Source: an uncultured Angelakisella sp. (lineage in GTDB: Bacteria > Bacillota > Clostridia > Oscillospirales > Ruminococcaceae). From it: a DNA stretch of 64,000 nt. The stretch is from positions 1-64,000 of the forward strand of contig CAKSYU010000006.1 of NCBI GenBank assembly GCA_934524965.1. Direction: 5' to 3'. Both the position numbers and the translations under genes were made by a program. This document shows, piece by piece, positions 17,894-26,355 of the stretch; position 1 is the stretch's first letter; each line of letters opens with the position of its first letter. The notes beneath the pieces were generated by a model. The model ran no database searches and was not told the DNA's origin. It worked only from the letters and a program-made list of their open reading frames with translations.

Positions 17894-18850
17894 TCAGTCG
17901 TCTCTGCGCAGCTTGATGCGCGGGTCTACCAGTACATACAAAAAGTCAGTAACAATATAGGCAAGGCAGGTCACCAGTGCGATCAGCATAACGCATGCCT
18001 GCACCACCGGTACATCCTGCGCCGTAATGGAGCGTGCCAGCAAAAAGCCCATTCCGGGGATCGTAAAGACACTCTCTACAAATACGGAACCGCCCACCAT
18101 GTAGGAAAGCCGCACGCCGAACAGTGTCACAATGGGGATCAAACTATTTTTCAGCGTATGAACAAAGATGACCTTGTTCTTTGCAAGACCCTTCGATTTT
18201 GCCGTCCGCACATAGTCCTGCCGGATATTCTCCAGCATGCTGGAACGGGTCTGGCGGGTGATGCCCGCAATACCGTCAATGGATAGGCAGATCAGCGGCA
18301 TAATAAGCTGTCTGAAATGCATAGTCCAGTCCTTCCACGGCGGCATGGTAAAGCCGAAGGACGGCAGCCAGCCCAGCTTCATGGCAAATATGTAAAGCAG
18401 GAATATGCCGATCCAGAACTGCGGCAGACAGGAGCAGGCATTGGAAACCAGCGTGATCACATTATCAATGGGCTTGCCGCGGTTGACTGCCGAAATAACA
18501 CCGAACAGAATGCCCAGCGGCATACAGATAAGGGTCGCCAGCACCGAAAGATAGATCGTGACCTTCAGGCGGGGCGCCAGCAGCTCCTTTACGTCCATAT
18601 GGAACTGGTAGGAAACACCGAATTCCCCATGCAGCGCGTTGCCCAGCCAGTCAAAATAGCGGGTAAGCAGCGGCTTATCCAGCCCCAGCTCGTAGTAAGC
18701 CTTCCAGTAAGCCTCATCTGTGATGGAATCGCCCAGCATGGCATAGATCGGGTCTCCGGGCAAAAGATCCACCAGCAGAAAAACCCCGATCGACACAATA
18801 AGCATAACGACCAGCATTTGCAGGATCCGTTTTAACAAGTAACTTCCCAC
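17894..18850 (-). CDS. DppB-type ABC permease
   Basis: A 318-residue permease with about six membrane segments. The N-terminal signature YLLKRILQMLVVMLIVS and DLLPGDP (about 28-34) are typical of DppB/OppB proteins, and the EAA loop is around RTAKSKGLAKNKVIF. It is the first gene of the transport unit and starts behind GGAGGGACG. It is preceded by the promoter at 18899-18927. Confidence 0.92.
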   Translation of the reverse strand: MGSYLLKRILQMLVVMLIVSIGVFLLVDLLPGDPIYAMLGDSITDEAYWKAYYELGLDKPLLTRYFDWLGNALHGEFGVSYQFHMDVKELLAPRLKVTIYLSVLATLICMPLGILFGVISAVNRGKPIDNVITLVSNACSCLPQFWIGIFLLYIFAMKLGWLPSFGFTMPPWKDWTMHFRQLIMPLICLSIDGIAGITRQTRSSMLENIRQDYVRTAKSKGLAKNKVIFVHTLKNSLIPIVTLFGVRLSYMVGGSVFVESVFTIPGMGFLLARSITAQDVPVVQACVMLIALVTCLAYIVTDFLYVLVDPRIKLRRDD

Positions 18851-18898
18851 CGGCGTCCCTCCGTTTAAGCTTTTGCAAAGATTGTATTGTATATGCTT

Positions 18899-18927
18899 AA
18901 TATATCACGAAACATTTTATCCTGCAA
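18899..18927 (-). promoter_or_regulatory. Promoter of the dpp/kinase/AEC/esterase unit
   Basis: On the minus strand, -35 TTGCAG (18922-18927), 17-base spacer and -10 TATATT (18899-18904). The leader is about 45 bases. AT-rich sequence continues upstream to about 18980. Confidence 0.6.
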
Positions 18928-19012
18928 GCAGATTATTCCCATTATAATTTGTACACTTTTAACATAATTCTGTGCTTTTCACCGCCTTCAACAGAATTTG
19001 CATAAATATAAA

Positions 19013-19062
19013 AACGGCTTGACCGCCGGAGTACTCTTGCTCTCCGTTGTCAAACCGTTTTT
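19013..19062 (-). terminator. Terminator after the MTA/SAH nucleosidase gene
   Basis: On the minus strand, AAAACGGTTTGACAACGGAG pairs with CTCCGG-GTCAAGCCGTTTT, then TATATTT. The stem is long but imperfect. It may also insulate the dpp promoter. Confidence 0.8.
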
Positions 19063-19082
19063 ATTCTGTTGGTATTGCCTGC

Positions 19083-19763
19083 TTACTCCCCCATCTCCAG
19101 CATCTTCAGCACGATCGCCGACGACTGGTGCGCTGCCGCGTCGATAAAGTTGTCATAGCTGTTATCCGCCTCGTCGTCCGCACTGTCGGACATGGTACGG
19201 ATAATAAGGAACGGCGTATCGTTCACATAGCACGCGTGGGCAATGCCCGCGCCCTCCATCTCGGTGCAGCAGGGGTCAAAGCGCTCCCGCAGGCTTTGCT
19301 TTACGGCGCTGTCCGTAATATATTGGTCGCCGCTGATGATCAAACCGGAAGCGACCTTCCCGTGCAGCGTCACACATTCGCACGCCCTCTGCGCCAACGC
19401 CAGCAGCGTAGGATCCGCCCGGAAAGACTTGCAATACGGGTAATACTTCACCATGACCTCGTCCTGGTCGTGGAATGCCGCCTCGGTACTCAGCACCACG
19501 TCCATCACACCGATACCCGCGCCGATGGCGCCCGCGATTCCGATATTGATGACCGCATCGGCATGGTATTCCCGAATGACCGCATTGGCAAACAGGGCGG
19601 CATTCACCTTGCCCACACCGCAGCACACCAGTACAATGTTCTTTTCTCCGATGCAGCCGGTGTAAAAGGTGCGTCCATACAGGGTATGCTCCTCTACCGC
19701 CGTCATCTCTTCCTTGACCAGCGCGATCTCCTCGTCCAACGCGCCGATAATTCCGTAAGTCAT
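19083..19763 (-). CDS. mtnN: 5'-methylthioadenosine/S-adenosylhomocysteine nucleosidase
   Basis: A 226-residue protein of the PNP/UDP family, matching MtnN in length. It starts with MTYGIIGALDEEIALVK, giving the conserved Glu near residue 12. It then has VVLVCCGVGKVNAAL-type and INIGIAGA motifs, FHDQDE, the substrate-binding TEMEGAGIAHACY and the catalytic Asp in RTMSDSADD. It hydrolyses MTA and SAH to adenine and the thioribose or ribosyl-homocysteine, recycling by-products of SAM use. It lies about 50 bases after the GDPD gene and may be co-transcribed with it. Confidence 0.93.
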   Translation of the reverse strand: MTYGIIGALDEEIALVKEEMTAVEEHTLYGRTFYTGCIGEKNIVLVCCGVGKVNAALFANAVIREYHADAVINIGIAGAIGAGIGVMDVVLSTEAAFHDQDEVMVKYYPYCKSFRADPTLLALAQRACECVTLHGKVASGLIISGDQYITDSAVKQSLRERFDPCCTEMEGAGIAHACYVNDTPFLIIRTMSDSADDEADNSYDNFIDAAAHQSSAIVLKMLEMGE

Positions 19764-19811
19764 ATGTTTTCTCCTCCTGTGGAAATGCTTTTATATCATG
19801 GTCGCTTCATC

Positions 19812-20855
19812 TCATTTTCCGTATGCCGCGTACACCTCCGCCAGCCGGTGCGGGTAGTCAGTCATAATGCCGTCCGCGCCGATCCCAATAAGATACCGCA
19901 TCTCCTCGGGGTCGTTGATGGTCCAGTAATGCACCGCCAGGTTGTGGCTGTGCATCTTTTTCACCAGCCCCTCGGTCGCAAGGCTGACGATCGAAAACTC
20001 GGTAGGCAGCTGGAAGACGCACATGCCATCGTTATAGAATACATCGGCATTGAACAGCTGCATAAAGTAGAATTTCGCCACACCGGCAACACCGGGCGAG
20101 CACATAAAGCTCTCCGGCACCTCGCCCGCCTTCTGCAGGCGCTGGTACTCCGCGTAGATCTCATTATGGAAGCTCGCCAGCACCACGCGGTCCCAGGCGT
20201 CGTATTTCTCCAGCAGGCGCAGCACCTCTTTCATCGCCGTCATGCCGGTCTCGCCGCTTTGCTTTATCTCCACATTGATGCGGTTATTCGGAAAAGCGAC
20301 CATCAGCTCCTCCAGCGTGGTGGCAAGGAACACCTTTTCGTCACGCGGCACAATACCCTCGGGATACTCCACATCGGCAGGGGTGCGCTCCTTGCCGTTT
20401 TCATCGGTAAAATGCACCCGCTCCCCGCTTAGGACTCCGTCCTCGGTGGGGTTGGTGTAGCCAAAGTCCACCTTCTGCGCCATCAGGTCGCTGTAATTCC
20501 AGTCGATGATGCGCCCCGTCACATTGGTCTTGCGGTCAAGGGTGGTATCGTGGGAGAGAATGACCACACCGTCCTTGGTGATGGAAACATCGGTCTCCAT
20601 CATCACATTTTTATCCACGCTGTATGCGTTATAAAATGCTTCCAGCGTGTTATCAGGGAACTCCTTATTTCCGCCGCCGTGCGCGATCAGCAGCGGCATC
20701 GTCCCCTCCTTCATCATGTTGTTTGCAAGGGGATAGCTCTTCCCACGGGGCAGCAGCCCCAGCACCGCATAAATGACCACCAGCACCGCCAATACAATAA
20801 GAACGATCCGCCAGCCCTTTTTCAGTCCCCTTTTTGCCGTGTTTGTCTCTGCCAT
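19812..20855 (-). CDS. Membrane-anchored glycerophosphodiester phosphodiesterase
   Basis: A 347-residue protein with one N-terminal membrane segment (about residues 17-38) followed by a GDPD domain. The motif IAHGGGNKEFPDNTLEAF carries the first catalytic His, and METDVSITKDGVVILSHD carries the metal-binding Glu-x-Asp and the second His. GDPD enzymes split glycerophosphodiesters into sn-glycerol 3-phosphate and an alcohol. The domain most likely faces outward. I chose ATG 20855 because AAGGAG lies seven bases upstream; a start 42 bases earlier has no good site. Confidence 0.88.
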   Translation of the reverse strand: MAETNTAKRGLKKGWRIVLIVLAVLVVIYAVLGLLPRGKSYPLANNMMKEGTMPLLIAHGGGNKEFPDNTLEAFYNAYSVDKNVMMETDVSITKDGVVILSHDTTLDRKTNVTGRIIDWNYSDLMAQKVDFGYTNPTEDGVLSGERVHFTDENGKERTPADVEYPEGIVPRDEKVFLATTLEELMVAFPNNRINVEIKQSGETGMTAMKEVLRLLEKYDAWDRVVLASFHNEIYAEYQRLQKAGEVPESFMCSPGVAGVAKFYFMQLFNADVFYNDGMCVFQLPTEFSIVSLATEGLVKKMHSHNLAVHYWTINDPEEMRYLIGIGADGIMTDYPHRLAEVYAAYGK

Positions 20856-20911
20856 CGTTTTTCTCCTTCTTGTCTCCGCCGTATTCGCCGTATTCATAGT
20901 ACAACGCTACC

Positions 20912-20940
20912 ATTATAGCGGAGCCGGCGTCCCCCGTCAA
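20912..20940 (-). promoter_or_regulatory. Promoter of the GDPD-mtnN unit
   Basis: On the minus strand, -35 TTGACG (20935-20940), a 17-base spacer and a perfect -10 TATAAT (20912-20917). Confidence 0.8.
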
Positions 20941-20977
20941 ATCGAAAAAGCCGCCATTTTCCCCTTTGCCCAGAAGA

Positions 20978-21007
20978 AATATCCCCCGACCGCAGCCGGG
21001 GGATATT
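20978..21007 (-). terminator. Terminator after putP
   Basis: A perfect 11-bp stem, AATATCCCCCG (20978-20988) with CGGGGGATATT (20997-21007), loop of eight. On the minus strand a short T-rich tail follows. Confidence 0.8.
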
Positions 21008-21018
21008 GGTTATTCATT

Positions 21019-22569
21019 TTATGCCTTTACTTTTTTGGCGCATACTTCCTCGTACACCGTCACGATCTCCTTTTCGGGAGCGGCGGTCGCCAGCGAAACG
21101 ACCACCAGCGCGATGCACGCTGCGATAAACGCGGGCAGCAGCTCATAAATTGCCCATGCTCCGCCCATCGGGGCGATGAGGTACTTCCAAATAAATACCA
21201 TTACGCCGCCGGTCAACATGCCTGCCAGTGCGCCCCACTTGTTGCTGCGCTTCCAGAACAGCGAGAACAGCACCACGGGACCAAACGCCGCGCCGAAGCC
21301 TGCCCACGCAAAGGATACCACACGGAATACCGAGCTGTTGGGATCCCACGCCAGAATGATGCCGATGGCGGCAATGACCAGTACCGTCGCGCGCGCCACG
21401 ATCATCTCGGTCTTGCTGCTCAGCTTGATGCCGAAAACGCTCTGGGAAAGATCCTGCGAAACGCTGGATGCGGCGGTCAAAAGCTGGCTGTCCGCCGTGG
21501 ACATCGTCGCCGCCAGAATGCCGGAAAGGATCACGCCCGCAACGACAGCAAGCAGTGTCCCGTGCCGGCTCATCAGGTCAGCCAGCTTGATGATGATGGT
21601 CTCGGCATCGCTGCTGTTCGTCAGGAACGGCACCTTGCCCACCACCGATACGCTGTAGCCGATCACACCGATGGCTACGGCAATGAACATCGAGATAACG
21701 ACCCACACCGTCGCGATGCGGCGGGAGGTATTCAGCTTCTCCTCCTCCTTGATCGCCATAAAGCGCAGCAGAATGTGCGGCATACCAAAGTAGCCCAGAC
21801 CCCACGCCAGTGTGGAAACGATGCTCAGTCCCCCGAAGGAAGCCGCGCCGCCGGTCGTTACATCATAGCCCTTGGTCATGCTCAGATAGCCGGGCAGTGC
21901 CTGTGCGTTGGCGACTACAGTATCCACACCGCCCGCCTGCTCTATGCCGAATACCACCACGACCACCAGCGCAATGGTCATAAAGATGGACTGGATCAGG
22001 TCGGTGAACGAAACCGCCATAAAGCCGCCCAGCACCGTGTAGCCGATGATAACGATGGCGCCGACGATCATCGCGGTGTGGTAGTTCACCCCAAACAGGC
22101 TGTTGAACAGCGTGCCGATCGCCTTAAAGCCGGAGGCGGTGTAAGGTACGAAGAACACCAGAATAACAACGGCTGCAATAGCAGAAAGCAGGTTCTTTTT
22201 ATCGCCGTACCGACGGGAAAAGAAATCCGGAACGGTAATGGCGCCCAGTCTGGCGGAGTAACGACGCAGCCGTCGCGCCACAATAAGCCAGTTGAGATAA
22301 GTACCCACTGCCAGCCCGATGCAGGTCCAGGAAACCTCCGGCAGACCGCAGAGATATGCAAGCCCGGGCAGACCCATCAGTAGGTAGCTGCTCATGTCGC
22401 TTGCCTCGGCGCTCATCGCGGTGACTAAGGGACCCATTTTCCGTCCGCCCAGGTAAAAATCATCGCTGCTTTTGCCGCTGCCCTTTTTTCCGAAGTATAC
22501 TCCGATAAGCACCATGGCAATCAGGTATACTGCTATGGTAATCAGTATAGCTACTTGATTCCCTAACAT
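21019..22569 (-). CDS. putP: Sodium/proline symporter (SSS family)
   Basis: A 516-residue membrane protein with about 13 hydrophobic segments. The SSS-family features include FYLGGRKMGPLVTAMSAEASDMSSYLLMG in pieces around residues 38-66, the Na+-site region and GILAATMSTADSQLLTAASS (about 325-345). The DMSSYL sequence is typical of PutP proper, so sodium-driven L-proline uptake is the best call. I chose ATG 22569 behind GGAGAGAT; the frame extends 17 codons further without a ribosome site. A TetR gene and a set of repeated hexamers lie just upstream. Confidence 0.9.
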   Translation of the reverse strand: MLGNQVAILITIAVYLIAMVLIGVYFGKKGSGKSSDDFYLGGRKMGPLVTAMSAEASDMSSYLLMGLPGLAYLCGLPEVSWTCIGLAVGTYLNWLIVARRLRRYSARLGAITVPDFFSRRYGDKKNLLSAIAAVVILVFFVPYTASGFKAIGTLFNSLFGVNYHTAMIVGAIVIIGYTVLGGFMAVSFTDLIQSIFMTIALVVVVVFGIEQAGGVDTVVANAQALPGYLSMTKGYDVTTGGAASFGGLSIVSTLAWGLGYFGMPHILLRFMAIKEEEKLNTSRRIATVWVVISMFIAVAIGVIGYSVSVVGKVPFLTNSSDAETIIIKLADLMSRHGTLLAVVAGVILSGILAATMSTADSQLLTAASSVSQDLSQSVFGIKLSSKTEMIVARATVLVIAAIGIILAWDPNSSVFRVVSFAWAGFGAAFGPVVLFSLFWKRSNKWGALAGMLTGGVMVFIWKYLIAPMGGAWAIYELLPAFIAACIALVVVSLATAAPEKEIVTVYEEVCAKKVKA

Positions 22570-22608
22570 TTTTATCTCTCCTTTGTGGCTTTGTATTGCA
22601 ATGAACGG

Positions 22609-22614
22609 ATTATA
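22609..22614 (-). promoter_or_regulatory. Probable -10 element of putP
   Basis: A perfect TATAAT on the minus strand (TGTGCTATAAT), about 40 bases before the start codon. No good -35 box is visible at 16-18 bases, which is common for activator- or regulator-dependent promoters. Confidence 0.5.
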
Positions 22615-22637
22615 GCACACAAATCAGTAGACGAAAA

Positions 22638-22672
22638 TACAGAACGGTGTACAGACTTTATTCTGTACACCG
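22638..22672. promoter_or_regulatory. Inverted and direct hexamer repeats upstream of putP (operator candidate)
   Basis: TACAGA at 22638, TACAGA at 22650 and TCTGTA at 22662 are spaced exactly 12 bases apart. The last two form part of a perfect 11-bp inverted repeat, CGGTGTACAGA (22645-22655) with TCTGTACACCG (22662-22672), loop of six. It lies 24 or more bases upstream of the putP -10 and about 80 bases after the TetR stop. It could be an operator or, less likely, a terminator, since no T-tract follows. Confidence 0.45.
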
Positions 22673-22754
22673 CAGCGCTTGTTATTAAATTTTTGCTTTA
22701 TTTAAGTCTTTTTACAATAGACGATTTCCCGTTCTTTTTATAACCAATAAAAAA

Positions 22755-23342
22755 TTATTTTTTCCGGAACCCTTCCAGGAACATCGGCATCATGGTCTTG
22801 GTGTACTGCGAAAGCGAATATTCCCCGCTGGAAAGGCACCAGTCGTACATCAGCCCCCGCTCGAACATCGCATACGCCTTCACGATCTCCCCTACCGTAT
22901 AGTCGGTGGTCAGCTCGCCGTTTTCCTGCCCGCGGGTTATGATCTGCCGCAGCAGCTTATAGTAGGTGCGGTTGCGGCTCAGCAGGTGCCGTTCACCCTT
23001 TGTCACCAGCTGGCTGGAAAACAGCCTGCTCAGCAGCTCGATGGAAACGGTATTATCAATGGTCACAAACAGCTCATAGTTCAGCCAGCACAGCAGCGCG
23101 ATGCAGTCCATATCGTCGTGCTCCTGCTGCATCAGCTCCTCGTACCGCTCATCAAACAGCACCGAAAGGGAGGAAAGCAGCGCGTCCTTGCCGTCAAAAT
23201 AGTGGTAGAACGAGCCCTTGGAGGTCTCCGATTCAAAGATGATGTCCTCCACCGTGGTCTCCTCATAGCCCTGCTCGTAAAACAGCTTCCACGCCGCCGC
23301 CACAATGCGTCCTTTGGTATTGCGGGTATTCTTTTTTGGCAT
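22755..23342 (-). CDS. TetR/AcrR family transcriptional regulator
   Basis: A 195-residue protein with an N-terminal TetR helix-turn-helix (about residues 28-50: TTVEDIIFESETSKGSFYHYF). A mostly helical ligand domain follows. It is transcribed toward putP with about 185 bases between them, and could act on the repeats at 22638-22672 or on itself. The ligand is unknown. The start has AAGGGGGCGG upstream. Confidence 0.9.
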   Translation of the reverse strand: MPKKNTRNTKGRIVAAAWKLFYEQGYEETTVEDIIFESETSKGSFYHYFDGKDALLSSLSVLFDERYEELMQQEHDDMDCIALLCWLNYELFVTIDNTVSIELLSRLFSSQLVTKGERHLLSRNRTYYKLLRQIITRGQENGELTTDYTVGEIVKAYAMFERGLMYDWCLSSGEYSLSQYTKTMMPMFLEGFRKK

Positions 23343-23369
23343 ACTGCCGCCCCCTTTCGCTTTGTGTCT

Positions 23370-23399
23370 ATTTTACCACAGCAGGCTCCGCCTTGCCAA
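23370..23399 (-). promoter_or_regulatory. Promoter of the TetR gene
   Basis: On the minus strand, -35 TTGGCA (23394-23399), 18-base spacer, -10 TAAAAT (23370-23375), about 30 bases before the start codon. Confidence 0.6.
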
Positions 23400-23418
23400 G
23401 TCCCCGCCGCAAAATGCC

Positions 23419-24330
23419 TTAGTACCGCACCGCCAGTATCATCGCGGTGTGCGGCATCGGGTGAATGGCATAGGGCGGGTTCTTCTCGTTGTATTCGCGG
23501 TAAAAGCGTTCCTCTATCTGTGTTTCGTCCATATCCTCATAGATCAGATAGCCGTGCCGCTCCAGCATCAGCGCCATCTCCACCATACTCATGCCGTCCG
23601 TCATCGCTTCCCCTGCCGCCGCTGCCAGCTCCCGCTGGCGGGTGTCTGTTCCGCCGCTCTCGCCAAAGCCCGCCAGCTGGCAGTCAAACAGCAGTGTGCT
23701 GCCCCGCGGCGTAATATCCGCCAGCTGCGCCAGCAGCTTATCCAGTACCTTCTGCGGCAGATAGTACGCCACCCCCAGCATCACCGTCAGGCTGCGCTCC
23801 TCCGGCGCGAAGGGCGTCTGCCACAGCAGCGGTTCTATCCAGTTCTCGGCAAGGTCAGCCCCCAGCCGATACACATTCTCCGGCATCGTGATCTACCCTC
23901 TTTTCAGTTGCAGCTCCTTGTAGGCTATCATCTCCGGCATATCCACCTCGTAGTATTTCGCCTTTTCCATCTCCCCGGTCTGGCGGTAGGGCAGGCTGTC
24001 CAGTCCCGCGCCCAGCAGCAGGATCTGCCGCGTGCCCATCTTCAGCTCCCGCCGCAGCTCCTGCTCCCACCAGATCGCCCGTGCCAGCACCGCGGGCGCC
24101 AGCCTGCGGTTTATGCCATACAGCACAGGATCCTCACAGCCTTCTCCGCGACCTTCGCAGAGCCAATCCACGTTTGCGGCGATCGACTCCCATATTTTCA
24201 TGATTTCCCCGTTCAGCATCTTTTCTGCCAGCGGGTCGTTGTACAGCTCGCCCCTGCTCAGGAACTTATCACTGTGGAAACTCCGTACAAAGGCGGACAT
24301 CTTTGCTGTCATACTTACTCTTTTCTCCAT
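23419..24330 (-). pseudogene. Leucine-carboxyl/O-methyltransferase (Ppm1/Omt) family gene interrupted by an in-frame TAG
   Basis: The two halves lie in the same reading frame and are separated only by a TAG codon (23893-23895). Together they cover about 300 residues, the normal length for class I SAM methyltransferases of the LCM family. The first half has FHSDKFL, NDPLAEKM and the SAM-binding LLLGAGLDSLPYR and YYEVDMPEMIAYK. The second half begins ITMPENVYRLGADL and has LTVMLGVAYYLP and LFDCQLAGFGESGG. Either the gene is a recent nonsense pseudogene, or two peptides are made: ATG 23886 lies seven bases past the stop with AGAGGG before it. The 24330 ATG is preferred over 24336 because AGGAGG is better spaced. 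Confidence 0.75.
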
Positions 24331-24441
24331 GTTCATACACCTCCTGTATTCTTAATACACCCAAACGCCCCCGCAGTACAAGACTTGATTTTTTGCCCGT
24401 TTTGTGGTAATATAAGGGCAGAAAAAGAGAAAAAAATTTAC

Positions 24442-24470
24442 CCGACAGCGGAGCATCCCTCCCCTGTCGG
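24442..24470 (-). terminator. Terminator after dxs
   Basis: On the minus strand, CCGACAG (24464-24470 complement) pairs with CTGTCGG, loop of about 15, followed by AAATTTTTTTCTC. It is a clear Rho-independent end for the MEP gene run. Confidence 0.8.
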
Positions 24471-24477
24471 ATAATTT

Positions 24478-26355
24478 TTATGTCTCTATTGTTTTTTGTT
24501 TATCCAGCCTCTCGCGGACTGCCTGCCGCAGCCCCGCGGCGTCCAGCCCCATGCGGTGCAGCAGCTCTCGCCGCTTGCCGTGGTAGATCCATCGGCCTGG
24601 AAGTGCCAGCACATGCACCGGTGTCCGGCTCTCCCGCTCCGTGGCAAACTGCTGTAATAGGCTCCCCAGCCCGCCGATGGCAGCGGCCTCCTCGTACACC
24701 AAAAGCGGCTTGCCCTCCGCCAGCAGTTCGGTCATCATCTCCTCGTCAAAGGGCTTCAGGAAGCGGGCATTCACCAGCCCCATCTCAATGCCGTCCATCG
24801 CCAGCAGACGGCGCGCTTCCTCCGCCTCCCCCACAAAATCCCCGTAGGAGATCACGGTCACTTCGCCCTCATGCAGCCGCTCCCAGCGTCCCACCGGCAG
24901 CGGCTCTGTGGAAAGGGGCTGCTCCGGCACGGTATTTTTGCTGTACCGCAGCAAGAAAGGGCTGTCCATGGTAAATCCGGTCGCAAGCAGTCGGGCGCTC
25001 TCAGCGGCGTCCTTGCCCTGCGCCAGCGTGATATCGGGAATGGGCAGCAGCAGCGAAACATCAAAGATGCCCTGATGCGAAACGCCGTCCTCCCCGATGA
25101 CGCCGCAGCGGTCGATGCCCACTACCACAGCGCCGCCCATGCGGGCAATGTCATGGTTGACCTGATCGTACCCCCGCTGCAAAAATGTGGAGTAGATGGT
25201 CACGAAGGGCTTCATGCCGCTTAAAGCCAGCGCGTTTGCCAGCACCAGCGCGTGCTCCTCGGCAATGCCCGCGTCAATAAACCGCTTCGGATATTTCCTC
25301 GCAAATTCCGTTAAATGTGCGCCGGTCGTCATCGCCGGCGTGATCGCATAAATCCGCTCGTCTTTTGCTGCCAACGCCAGCAGCGCCGTGCTCACCGCCT
25401 TGCCGGGCGTTGTGCCGCTCGCAGCAGATTGCCGTCCGCTCTGCGCGTCAAAGGCGCCCACGCCGTGCCACAGTCCGTCAGGGTCATCAGTGCAGTAGCC
25501 GCAGCCGTGTCCCTTTTCGGTGACAACATGCAGCAGCACCGGCTTTTCCGCTTCTTTCGCCACCCGCAAAAAGGCGTCCAGCTCCCCCAAATCGTGTCCG
25601 TCCACCGGACCGTAGTAGGTAATGCCCATCTCCTCAAACAGCGCGCCGTCCCGCAGGTACAGCCGTTTCAGGTCTTCCTTCACCTGCTCCACACCGTGCA
25701 CCATGGCGTCCCCCACCACAGGGATACGCCGCAGCGCCGCCTTGGTACGGCTTTTGGCACTGCGGTAGCCGCGGTGCAGTCGGATACGCTCCAGCGAATT
25801 ATGCAAAGCGCCCACATTGGCGCTGATGCTCATGCGGTTGTCATTCAGAATAATGATCAGCGGCTTTTGGTAGTCCCCGATGTGGTTGAGCGCCTCGTAG
25901 GAAAGCCCGTTACCAAGCGCACCGTCCCCGACCACCGCCACCACCGCATTCTTTTCACCCTTCGCCTCCCGCGCCATAGCAAAGCCCAGCGCCGCCGAAA
26001 GCGCCGTTCCCGCATGACCGCCCTCATAGCAGTCGTGGGGACTTTCGCTGCGGCACTGGAAGCCGGAAAGCCCGTCGGTGCAGCGCAGCGTGCCAAATTC
26101 CGCCGCCCGACCGGTCAGCAGCTTATGGGTATAGCACTGGTGCCCCACATCAAAGATGATCTTATCCTCGGGGCTGTGAAAGACGCGGTGCAGCGCCACC
26201 GTCAGCTCCACCAATCCCAGATTGGAGGAAAGATGTCCGCCGGTGTGCGAAACGCTCTCTATGATAAACTCCCGCAGCTCTCCGCACAGCTTCCGGAGCT
26301 CTTTCTCGTCCAGATTTTGCAGAAAAGCAGGGTCTTTGATCTCACTTACATTCAT
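24478..26355 (-). CDS. dxs: 1-deoxy-D-xylulose-5-phosphate synthase
   Basis: A 625-residue thiamine-diphosphate enzyme joining pyruvate and glyceraldehyde 3-phosphate, the first step of the MEP isoprenoid route. Visible hallmarks are HTGGHLSSNLG (about 37-47), the HAGTALSAALGFA region, and the thiamine motif GDGALGNG with the downstream Asn (ILNDNRM). The transketolase pyrimidine domain follows with EDGVSHQGIFD and the C-terminal domain with VYEEAAAIGGLGS. Its ATG follows the ispD TGA directly, so translation is probably coupled. Confidence 0.96.
   Translation of the reverse strand: MNVSEIKDPAFLQNLDEKELRKLCGELREFIIESVSHTGGHLSSNLGLVELTVALHRVFHSPEDKIIFDVGHQCYTHKLLTGRAAEFGTLRCTDGLSGFQCRSESPHDCYEGGHAGTALSAALGFAMAREAKGEKNAVVAVVGDGALGNGLSYEALNHIGDYQKPLIIILNDNRMSISANVGALHNSLERIRLHRGYRSAKSRTKAALRRIPVVGDAMVHGVEQVKEDLKRLYLRDGALFEEMGITYYGPVDGHDLGELDAFLRVAKEAEKPVLLHVVTEKGHGCGYCTDDPDGLWHGVGAFDAQSGRQSAASGTTPGKAVSTALLALAAKDERIYAITPAMTTGAHLTEFARKYPKRFIDAGIAEEHALVLANALALSGMKPFVTIYSTFLQRGYDQVNHDIARMGGAVVVGIDRCGVIGEDGVSHQGIFDVSLLLPIPDITLAQGKDAAESARLLATGFTMDSPFLLRYSKNTVPEQPLSTEPLPVGRWERLHEGEVTVISYGDFVGEAEEARRLLAMDGIEMGLVNARFLKPFDEEMMTELLAEGKPLLVYEEAAAIGGLGSLLQQFATERESRTPVHVLALPGRWIYHGKRRELLHRMGLDAAGLRQAVRERLDKQKTIET

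Noticed and set aside
20773..22383. A 536-codon plus-strand open frame opposite putP
   Set aside because: Low-complexity His/Arg/Gln composition, antisense to PutP, no ribosome site.
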